The notes under the pieces: generated by a model | Told to the model about the DNA's origin: nothing | What the model saw: only the letters and a program-made list of their open reading frames with translations | Databases searched by the model: none | Position numbers and translations under genes: made by a program | In this document: positions 27,338 through 34,196 of the stretch, piece by piece | Numbering within the stretch: the first letter of the stretch is position 1 | How the letters are laid out: every line of letters begins with the position of its first letter | NCBI RefSeq assembly: GCF_000429905.1 | Contig: NZ_AUCT01000032.1 | Span: 1-64,000 of the forward strand | Direction of reading: 5' to 3' | Length of the DNA: 64,000 nucleotides | Source: Desulfatibacillum aliphaticivorans DSM 15576 | GTDB lineage: Bacteria; Desulfobacterota; Desulfobacteria; Desulfobacterales; Desulfatibacillaceae

Positions 27338-27726
27338 TGGATACAGGAGCAGTAAAGCTATTGGTTATAGGCGCGGGCGGCTTTATCGGCGCTATCACGC
27401 GCTATTTGGTGGGCGGCTGGGTCCACAGGATTTTTCCCGGCTCCACCTTTCCTTTGGGCACCATGACCGTCAACCTGGCCGGGTGCTTTCTCATCGGCCT
27501 GGGTTGGGGCCTCATTGAAACCCGGGGGCTCTTCTCCCCCAACGTCCGGGCTTTGCTCCTGGTGGGCTTTTTGGGCAGCCTCACCACCTTTTCCACTTTC
27601 GGCTACGAAACCTTTCAACTGGCCCGCAACGGCCAGACGGTCTGGTCCATCCTGAACATCACCCTGAGCCTGGTTTTAGGCCTCATGGCGGTCATCGGCG
27701 GCAACGCCGCTTCCCGGCTGATCTGA
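27337..27726 (+). CDS. crcB: Fluoride channel CrcB/Fluc
   Basis: A 129-residue, four-helix membrane protein. GGFIGAITRYLVGGW, GTMTVNLAGCFLIGL with the key Asn, and GFLGSLTTFSTFGYET are diagnostic of Fluc channels that let fluoride leave the cell as antiparallel dimers. Its start overlaps the nitrilase stop by one base and the DUF190 gene follows 12 bases later. There is no room for a fluoride riboswitch directly upstream. Confidence 0.95.
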   Translation: MDTGAVKLLVIGAGGFIGAITRYLVGGWVHRIFPGSTFPLGTMTVNLAGCFLIGLGWGLIETRGLFSPNVRALLLVGFLGSLTTFSTFGYETFQLARNGQTVWSILNITLSLVLGLMAVIGGNAASRLI

Positions 27727-27738
27727 TAAGGAGGAAAC

Positions 27739-28083
27739 ATGCGCTATCCCAAAGACGGCAAACTGCTTCGGATTTTTTTGGGCGAAACCGTACAGCATAA
27801 AGGCGTCCCCCTCCACGAATGGATCGTCAAAAAAGCCCGTAAGGAAGGCCTGGCAGGCGCCACCGTGGTTAAGGGCATTCTGGGCTACGGCGCCAACAGC
27901 GTCATCCACACCGCCAAGGTGCTGCGCCTTTCCGAAGACCTGCCCGTGGTGGTGGAAATCGTGGACGAGGCCGACAAAATCGAGGCCTTCCTCAACACAA
28001 TTGACGAGGTCATTAACGAGGGCATGGCCACGGTCCAAAACGCCCAGATCGTCTTTTATCGGTCCAACAAAAGCAAAGGCTGA
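27739..28083 (+). CDS. DUF190 family protein
   Basis: A 114-residue DUF190 protein. This is a small ferredoxin-like fold related to PII/CutA proteins and often encoded beside crcB. The pattern LRIFLGE, GATVVKGILGYG and VVVEIVDEADKI is characteristic. A strong AAGGAGG lies 4 bases before the ATG. It closes the MBL-nitrilase-crcB-DUF190 run. A role in regulating or assisting fluoride export is inferred from co-occurrence only. Confidence 0.9.
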   Translation: MRYPKDGKLLRIFLGETVQHKGVPLHEWIVKKARKEGLAGATVVKGILGYGANSVIHTAKVLRLSEDLPVVVEIVDEADKIEAFLNTIDEVINEGMATVQNAQIVFYRSNKSKG

Positions 28084-28145
28084 TTCGCGTCCATCATTCC
28101 AGGCGCGAAGCATTAGGCGGCGACACGAAAAGACTCCTTTGAATA

Positions 28146-28183
28146 TTTTCAACAATTGTTGAAAACTGCATATTTGTTGAAAA
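28146..28183. promoter_or_regulatory. Perfect 20-base palindrome with extra half-site
   Basis: TTTTCAACAATTGTTGAAAA at 28146-28165 is a perfect 20-base palindrome. A further half-site TTTGTTGAAAA follows at 28173-28183. It lies in the 346-base gap (28084-28429) before the penicillin-acylase gene, about 250 bases from its start. I see no gene in this gap. The symmetry suggests a repressor or activator operator, but no regulator is encoded nearby. Confidence 0.55.
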
Positions 28184-28429
28184 CCTGGATTTGCTGCGCC
28201 CACTGTCGAATTCCGTGAAAAACTCCGCTTTAAACTCCAAGAATGGAATTTGATCCGTCAATATTCAGTTTGCCAGCAATAATGCAACGGTGTTATAAGA
28301 AAATGGTCGTTTTTTTGCAGGACTCGCCGACATTTTATCCTGTTAGATCTGCTTTTTCGCCTGCCGGGAGCGCGGCCCCCAAGGTGAAATCCGTTTCAAT
28401 CAAGCATCACAGTCAAGGGGGATGCACAC

Positions 28430-30598
28430 ATGAAAATACGTATTAAAGGCAATTATCCTCAGGGATTGGAAATCACAAGAGGGGAACGGGGAGTTCCTCA
28501 CGTCAAGGCCAGGGACATGGCCGGAGTGTTGTGGGGCATGGGCTATTGCCACGCCATGGACAGGGGGCTGCAAATGCTGATCATGCGCATCCTGGGGCAG
28601 GGGCGCGGTTGCGAATGCCTGGACGACTCCGACGAAATGCTGGAAGTGGACCGTTTTTTTCGCCGACTGAACTGGGGCGGGCGTCTTAAAGAGCAGTGGA
28701 ACCTGCTGAACGCCGAAGAACAAGGGCTGCTGACCGCCTATTGCGACGGCGTAAATGCCTACCTGAGCCGCAAAAGGCCGTTGGAATGCAGGCTGGTGGG
28801 ATACAAGCCCGAAGCCTGGATTCCGGAAGATACCCTCATGATCTGTCGCATGGTGGGATACTTGACCTTGGCCCAGTCCCAGGGCGAGGTGGAACGGCTG
28901 TTTATAGAAATGGTCCAGGCCGGCGTGGACAGCGATCTTTTGGCCTCCCTGTTTCCGGTGGAGGCGGAGGAAATCGACCGGGACCTCCTGTCCAAAATCA
29001 AGCTGGGGGAGAAGCTCGTTCCCGAAGCCCTCAAGTGGCTTAGCCCGGTTCCCAGGGCCATGGCGTCCAACAACTGGGTGATTTCCGGGTTCAAGACAGC
29101 CACGGGAAACGCCATGCTTTGCAACGACCCCCACCTGGAGGTCAACAGGCTGCCCAACGTCTGGTACGAAACCACCTGCCAGTGGGGAAATCAGTACGCC
29201 ATGGGCGCCAACATGCCCGGGCTTCCCGGAATTGTCATCGGCCGGAATCACAACCTTTCCTGGGGCGCCACCTATCCTTTCATGGACAACATTGATTCCT
29301 GGATCGAGGAATGCAAAGACGGCAAGCACCGGCGCGGGGACGAGTGGATGGACTTCACCGTGCGCAGGGAAGTGATCAAACGCAAGAAGCACGATCCCCT
29401 GGAACTGACCTTTTACGAAAACGATCACGGCGTGCTGGAAGGCGATCCCAACCAGGAGGGCTTTTACCTTACCACCTGTTGGGGGCCGTCCTTAAGCGGC
29501 GCCAACTCGGTCCGGGCCATCCTTAAGGTGACCAAGTCCGCCACGGTGGAGCAGGGCATGGAGGCCTTGGGCAAGCTGGAGGTGGCGTTCAACTTTGTGT
29601 TCGCCGACAACAAGGGAAACATCGGCTACCAGATGACCGGCCTGTATCCTTTGCGCAAGGAAGGCGTGAACGGATTCCTGCCTATGCCCGGCTGGGACCC
29701 GGAATACGACTGGAAAGGATTTGCCGATCCCAAGGACCTTCCCCGGGAGTACAATCCCGAATGCGGTTATATTGTCACCGCCAACCAGGATCAGAACCAT
29801 CAGGGAGTCCTGGATCCCGCCAATATGCCCATGGGCGACTACCGGGCGCGGAGAATCTCCCAATTACTGGAAGAGCGGGGAAATCACGATTTTCACTCCA
29901 CCAGGGCCATCCAGATGGACACATATTCCATTCAGGCCAGGGAGTTTCTGGACATACTCCTGCCTGCAGCGCCGGATTCCCGGGGCAAGTCGGTTTTGGA
30001 ATCGTGGGATTGCGAATATGATTTCGACTCCCAGGCTGCGCCTTTCTTTGAAGCCTTTTATTCCGAGCTTCGCAAAAAGGTTTTCGGCGAGGCGGGAATC
30101 GGCGTGGACATTATGGTGCATTTGGAGCAGGAAACCGGGGTGTTCATTGATTTCTACCAGAACTTCGACCGCATGATGACGGACGAAAACTCCCCCTGGT
30201 ACAAGGACTTCACCCGGGAGCAGGCCTTCGCCGCCGCCCTGGCCAAGGCCGAGGAAGGATACGATTGGAACAAAACCTGGAAGGACGTCAATAAGGCTAT
30301 GTTGACGAATATTTTCTTCGGAGGAAAAACTCCCGCCTACCTGGGTTTCGACTACGGGCCAATTCCGCTAAGAGGAGGCCGGGCCACGCCTCATCAGGGC
30401 CAGATTTACAACAGCGGCGGCCGCCAGACCACGTTTTCCCCTTCCTTCCGCATGATCACCGACATGGGGGAAACGGTCCTCTACACCTGCATCGCAGGCG
30501 GGACAAGCGATCGGCGCTTCTCGAAATTCTACAAGGACGGCGTGGCCGACTGGCTGGAAGGCAAGTTTAAAAAATTGGAAGGCCAGCTGTCTGAATAA
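28430..30598 (+). CDS. Penicillin acylase family (Ntn) hydrolase
   Basis: A 722-residue Ntn-hydrolase of the penicillin acylase family, related to acylases of beta-lactams and acyl-homoserine lactones. The alpha part opens RGERGVPHVKARDMAGVLWGMGYCHAMDR. The expected self-cleavage gives a beta chain starting at Ser213 (SNNWVISG), which would be the catalytic nucleophile. Beta-chain landmarks NDPHLEV, GLPGIVIGRN and WGATYPF agree. Unusually, no signal peptide is seen: the protein starts MKIRIKGNYPQGLE, so it may stay in the cytosol. AAGGGGGA precedes the ATG. A hairpin follows the stop. Confidence 0.9.
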   Translation: MKIRIKGNYPQGLEITRGERGVPHVKARDMAGVLWGMGYCHAMDRGLQMLIMRILGQGRGCECLDDSDEMLEVDRFFRRLNWGGRLKEQWNLLNAEEQGLLTAYCDGVNAYLSRKRPLECRLVGYKPEAWIPEDTLMICRMVGYLTLAQSQGEVERLFIEMVQAGVDSDLLASLFPVEAEEIDRDLLSKIKLGEKLVPEALKWLSPVPRAMASNNWVISGFKTATGNAMLCNDPHLEVNRLPNVWYETTCQWGNQYAMGANMPGLPGIVIGRNHNLSWGATYPFMDNIDSWIEECKDGKHRRGDEWMDFTVRREVIKRKKHDPLELTFYENDHGVLEGDPNQEGFYLTTCWGPSLSGANSVRAILKVTKSATVEQGMEALGKLEVAFNFVFADNKGNIGYQMTGLYPLRKEGVNGFLPMPGWDPEYDWKGFADPKDLPREYNPECGYIVTANQDQNHQGVLDPANMPMGDYRARRISQLLEERGNHDFHSTRAIQMDTYSIQAREFLDILLPAAPDSRGKSVLESWDCEYDFDSQAAPFFEAFYSELRKKVFGEAGIGVDIMVHLEQETGVFIDFYQNFDRMMTDENSPWYKDFTREQAFAAALAKAEEGYDWNKTWKDVNKAMLTNIFFGGKTPAYLGFDYGPIPLRGGRATPHQGQIYNSGGRQTTFSPSFRMITDMGETVLYTCIAGGTSDRRFSKFYKDGVADWLEGKFKKLEGQLSE

Positions 30599-30610
30599 AC
30601 TGCCAACATC

Positions 30611-30638
30611 GCGGCGGGCTGTCTTGCCAGCCCGCCGC
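30611..30638 (+). terminator. GC-rich hairpin after acylase gene
   Basis: GCGGCGGGCT (30611-30620) pairs perfectly with AGCCCGCCGC (30629-30638) around an 8-base loop. No uridine run follows, so termination may be incomplete or factor-assisted. It begins 12 bases after the acylase stop. Confidence 0.6.
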
Positions 30639-30639
30639 A

Positions 30640-30894
30640 TGCAAGATTTCAGGGAGCAAGCCTAAAAAATTCCACAAACAGAAGCCCGAAGAAAACGCCG
30701 AGTTCCAAATCTTTCCGTCCCCAGGCGTCTGCTACTATTCCGTCATCGAGCAAATGGGCCTGAACCGCGCCCCTTTGCCTTGCTTCGTCGGCAAATCCGA
30801 AGAATCCGCCATGTACCAATCCCTCTGGCAGGCTATGAAACAATCACTTGCAAAGTTTCTAAAATTTTGTTTTCATATCATATATCGATTTTAA
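30640..30894 (+). pseudogene. Apparent remnant of a protein-coding gene
   Basis: The plus-strand frame ending at the TAA 30892-30894 stays open from just after the acylase gene but has no credible start or ribosome binding site. The stretch at about 30670-30850 translates to sequence with protein-like composition (for example IFPSPGVCYYSVIEQ and PCFVGKSEESAMYQS). It then passes into AT-rich sequence. I do not recognise the family. It looks like the C-terminal part of a broken gene, perhaps disrupted when the adjacent toxin-antitoxin locus arrived. The rest of the 392-base gap (30599-30990) holds only this, a hairpin and a direct repeat. Confidence 0.35.
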
Positions 30895-30950
30895 AAAAAC
30901 TGTTTCGGTTATCGCTTGTTTTGGCTGTGCAAGATAAGGTTGCCTATTTG

Positions 30951-30991
30951 GGAACTATTTTATTGACACAATACAAGGAACTATTTTATTG
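30951..30991. repeat. 15-base direct repeat before the toxin gene
   Basis: GGAACTATTTTATTG occurs exactly at 30951-30965 and again at 30977-30991, with 26 bases between their first positions. The second copy ends on the first base of the higB start codon. The spacing is about two and a half helical turns. It could be a pair of operator sites for the HigA antitoxin or simply a duplicated promoter element. Confidence 0.75.
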
Positions 30992-31290
30992 TGCATGTGA
31001 TATCCAGGAGGACCCTCAGAGTCTTTTATGAGCAGCCCGGGCGCCAGGACGCTCAGAAGGCTTTGGACTCTTGGTATTATGAAGCTATGCATGCGAGTTG
31101 GAGTTCTTCCGCCGATATCAAAGCGCAATACCGCTCTGCGAGCATATTGAAGAGCGGGAGAGTGGTTTTTAATATCGCAGGAAACAAATATCGCCTGATA
31201 GTAACTATCAACTATGAATATCAAAAAGTCTTTGTGCGATTTGTCGGAACGCACAAGCAATATGATAGGATAAATGCAGAGACGGTGTAA
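30991..31290 (+). CDS. higB: HigB-family mRNA interferase toxin
   Basis: A 99-residue RelE-superfamily HigB toxin, which cleaves mRNA on the ribosome. The family pattern is clear: VISRRTLRVFYEQ, ADIKAQYRSASILKSGRVVFNIAGN, YRLIVTINYEYQKVFVRFVGTHKQYD. The start is a GTG at 30991 with CAAGGAA upstream. The antitoxin gene starts one base after the stop (TAATATG). The region is AT-richer than the neighbouring genes, which suggests acquisition. Confidence 0.92.
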   Translation: MHVISRRTLRVFYEQPGRQDAQKALDSWYYEAMHASWSSSADIKAQYRSASILKSGRVVFNIAGNKYRLIVTINYEYQKVFVRFVGTHKQYDRINAETV

Positions 31291-31291
31291 T

Positions 31292-32533
31292 ATGAAACCT
31301 CGACTCATCAAAACCGAAGATGACTATAACCAAGCCTTGGCGAGGATTGATGAATTGATGGATGCTAAGATGGGCAGTCCTGAAGGGGATGAATTGGAAC
31401 TCCTCTCTGCGCTGGTTGAAATGTATGAAGAAAAACACTATCCCATCAGCCTGCCTGATCCCATAGATGCTGTCATGTTTAGAATGGAGCAAGCGGGGTT
31501 ATCGCAAAAAGATCTTGTTCCTTTCATTGGGAGTAAAAGCAAGGTTTCTGAAGTTTTGAACCGCAAACGCCCCTTAACTTTATCCATGATGCGTGCTCTT
31601 CATAAGGGGCTTGGTATTCCGGCCGAGGTATTGCTCAACGAACCGGCCGCTGTTTTTCCAACGGATTTTCCTGAAATTGAATGGGGACGATTTCCGATCG
31701 CCCAAATGGTCAAACAAGGATGGGTGTCCTGCAAAAAAGGCTATAAAGATAAGTCGGAAGAAATAATGCGGGCCTTCATTTTAAAAGCAGGAGGGTCCGA
31801 TGCGATTCCCAGTGTGGCGTTTAAGAAGGGGTTTGGTTCAAGGGTAAATCCGCGGGCAGATAGGTACGCCCTTATGGCTTGGTGTTGGCAGGTTCTGATA
31901 ATGGCGCAGGAGAGACAACTTGAGCGTAAGTTCAAACCAAACTCCATCGATGAAAGTTTTTTACGCAATGTTGCCAGACTATGCCTTTTTGATGAAGGGC
32001 CGCTTTTGGCTAGGGAGTTCCTTGAAAAGAATGGCATCCATTTTATCATTTTACCGCACTTGGATAAAGCCTACCTTGACGGGGCTTCCATGCTAATGCC
32101 TGACGGCGCTCCGGTTATTGCAATGACGTTGCGACACGACCGTTTGGACAATTTTTGGTTTGTTTTGATCCATGAATTGGTGCATGTAGCAAAGCATCTC
32201 AGCTTGTCTCAGCAGCAGATAATTGTGGATGATATGGATTTGCGGTCTATGGAAATTGAGGTGGATGATCAAATTGAAAAGGAAGCGGATGCCATGGCCG
32301 AGGAAATTTTGATTCCGCAAGAGACAAGGAGCACCCATTTCAAGTTGTGGGATGAGAACAACCCCTTGAAAGGCCGCCAACTGGGCATGGCCGTCCTTTC
32401 CCTGGCTTCGAGCATGCAAGTGCATCCTGCCATCATTGCTGGGGCAGTACGTTTTCAACGAAAAAATTACAAGTTATTGCATCACATGGTTGGACAAGGG
32501 CAGGTCCGCGTCCAGTTTTTAGGCTCAAACTAA
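31292..32533 (+). CDS. HigA-type antitoxin fused to an ImmA/IrrE-like metallopeptidase
   Basis: A 413-residue protein starting at the ATG 31292. Residues about 1-110 match HigA: a helical segment, then a helix-turn-helix (MFRMEQAGLSQKDLVPFIGSKSKVSEVLN) that would bind both HigB and its own operator. Residues about 200-413 are an ImmA/IrrE-like zinc peptidase with HELVH at 294-298 and a downstream EADAMAEEILIP helix that should hold the third ligand. Ordinary HigA is only about 100-140 residues. The fusion could let the antitoxin be cleaved or sense stress. Alternatively the protease domain targets another repressor. Confidence 0.85.
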   Translation: MKPRLIKTEDDYNQALARIDELMDAKMGSPEGDELELLSALVEMYEEKHYPISLPDPIDAVMFRMEQAGLSQKDLVPFIGSKSKVSEVLNRKRPLTLSMMRALHKGLGIPAEVLLNEPAAVFPTDFPEIEWGRFPIAQMVKQGWVSCKKGYKDKSEEIMRAFILKAGGSDAIPSVAFKKGFGSRVNPRADRYALMAWCWQVLIMAQERQLERKFKPNSIDESFLRNVARLCLFDEGPLLAREFLEKNGIHFIILPHLDKAYLDGASMLMPDGAPVIAMTLRHDRLDNFWFVLIHELVHVAKHLSLSQQQIIVDDMDLRSMEIEVDDQIEKEADAMAEEILIPQETRSTHFKLWDENNPLKGRQLGMAVLSLASSMQVHPAIIAGAVRFQRKNYKLLHHMVGQGQVRVQFLGSN

Positions 32534-32539
32534 AAAACT

Positions 32540-32570
32540 AAGGGAGCCTGAACCGGCGTCAGGCCCCCTT
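32540..32570. terminator. Intrinsic terminator between convergent genes
   Basis: A 12-base stem (32540-32551 with 32559-32570, one mismatch) encloses a 7-base loop and is followed on the plus strand by GAGTATTTTT. It lies between the antitoxin-peptidase stop and the gltX stop and probably serves both. Confidence 0.8.
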
Positions 32571-32578
32571 GAGTATTT

Positions 32579-33985
32579 TTAATCTTCCTGCGTTTTGATG
32601 TAATCCATGGCTTTTGCCAGCCTGGCTTTCACCTTATCCATGCCCAGAATCTGCACGATTTCAAAAATGCCGGGGCTGGCGGTCTGGCCGGTTAAGGCGA
32701 CGCGGACGGGCTGGGCGATCTTGCCCATTTTCAGGCCCGTGGCTTCCATAACCTGCACAAAGGCGTCTTCCACCTGCTTTTCGTCCGAGACGTCCGCGGC
32801 TTCCAGCTTTTCGATCAAAAGCTCCAAAGCCGGGACGGCTTCCGCCTTTAGACATTTGTTGGCGGCCTTGGGATCGTACTCAATGTCATCCACGTAATAG
32901 AACAGGGCTTTTTCAGCCAGTTCGATCGTGGTTTTGGCCCTGGGCTTCAAGGTTTCCATGACCTGGTACAAATATTCGCCTTCTTCGGTTTCCACGCCCA
33001 GTTTGGCAAGCTGCTCGATGAACAAAGGCGCCAGCCTTTTGTCTTCTGCAGCGCGGATGTGGTCGCCGTTCAGGTCCAGGAGGCGGGCCGGGTCGAACAC
33101 GCCGGCGCTTTTGCCGATGTTTTCCAGGGTGAAAACCTGCTTTAACTCGTCCACGGTGAAAAATTCCTGATCCCCATGGGACCAGCCCATGCGCGCCAGA
33201 TAATTGATCATGGCCTCGGGCAGGATGCCCATATCCTTGTATTCCACCACGGACGTGGCGCCGTGGCGTTTGGACAATCGTTTTTTATCCGCCCCAAGCA
33301 CCATGGGCACGTGGGCGAAGGTAGGGACGGGGTATCCCAGGGCGTTGTACAGCAATATCTGCCGGGGCGTGTTGCTCACGTGGTCGTCCCCGCGAATGAT
33401 GGTGTTGATCCCCATGGTGATGTCGTCCACCACAACGGCCAGATGGTACGTGGGGCTGCCGTCGCTGCGGGCGATGATCAGGTCGTCCAACTCCTGGTTG
33501 TCAAAGGCGATGGTTCCCTTGACCTTGTCTTCAAACACGGTCTTGCCCGTCTGGGGGGCCTTGAGCCGAACCACGGCGCCTTCGCATTTTTCCAGGCCCT
33601 TCTCCCGGCAGGTTCCGTCGTACTTGGGCTTGTCGCCGCGAGCCATGGCCGCCTTGCGCTTTTCGTCCAGTTCTTCGGGCGTGCAGGTGCAGTAATAGGC
33701 ATTGCCTTCGTCCAGCAGTTTCTGGATGTGCTGCTGATAGATTTCCGTGCGTTTGGACTGGTAAAAAGGCCCCTCGTCCCAGTCGATGCCCAGCCATTCC
33801 AGGCCTTGGAAGATGGCGTCCACCGATTCCTGGGTGGAGCGCGCCTTGTCTGTGTCTTCCAGGCGAAGCACAAAGGTTCCGCCCATGCGGCGGGCGTAAA
33901 GCCAGTTGAAAAGGGCGGTGCGGGCGCCGCCGATATGCAGGGCCCCTGTGGGGCTGGGTGGAAATCGGGTTATGATCTTATCCAT
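32579..33985 (-). CDS. gltX: Glutamyl-tRNA synthetase
   Basis: A 468-residue class I synthetase. The HIGH-type motif is in RFPPSPTGALHIGGARTALF at the N-terminus. A zinc-site-like CTC segment lies in YYCTCTPEEL, and the KMSKS-type motif is KRLSKRHGA. Length is normal for bacterial GltX. Whether it charges only tRNA-Glu or also tRNA-Gln cannot be told here. The window does carry an asnS, so Asn is charged directly. The AAGGAATATT before the ATG serves as ribosome binding site. Confidence 0.96.
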   Translation of the reverse strand: MDKIITRFPPSPTGALHIGGARTALFNWLYARRMGGTFVLRLEDTDKARSTQESVDAIFQGLEWLGIDWDEGPFYQSKRTEIYQQHIQKLLDEGNAYYCTCTPEELDEKRKAAMARGDKPKYDGTCREKGLEKCEGAVVRLKAPQTGKTVFEDKVKGTIAFDNQELDDLIIARSDGSPTYHLAVVVDDITMGINTIIRGDDHVSNTPRQILLYNALGYPVPTFAHVPMVLGADKKRLSKRHGATSVVEYKDMGILPEAMINYLARMGWSHGDQEFFTVDELKQVFTLENIGKSAGVFDPARLLDLNGDHIRAAEDKRLAPLFIEQLAKLGVETEEGEYLYQVMETLKPRAKTTIELAEKALFYYVDDIEYDPKAANKCLKAEAVPALELLIEKLEAADVSDEKQVEDAFVQVMEATGLKMGKIAQPVRVALTGQTASPGIFEIVQILGMDKVKARLAKAMDYIKTQED

Positions 33986-34196
33986 GGGAAATATTCCTTA
34001 TGCTTTTATTGGTTTGCATCCGCAGGCGCTCATCCGTCCTTGCAGAGAAAAACATAATTCCATACCACAGGGCATCAGGCGACTCAACCCTGCATTCTGA
34101 AAAACGCTTCTATCAAATCTTGACGGAGAATCAGCCTGTTGTTAGATGTGAACCTCTGCGGCCCACGAAGGCCGTTCCCTCAACAAGGATCTTCGG

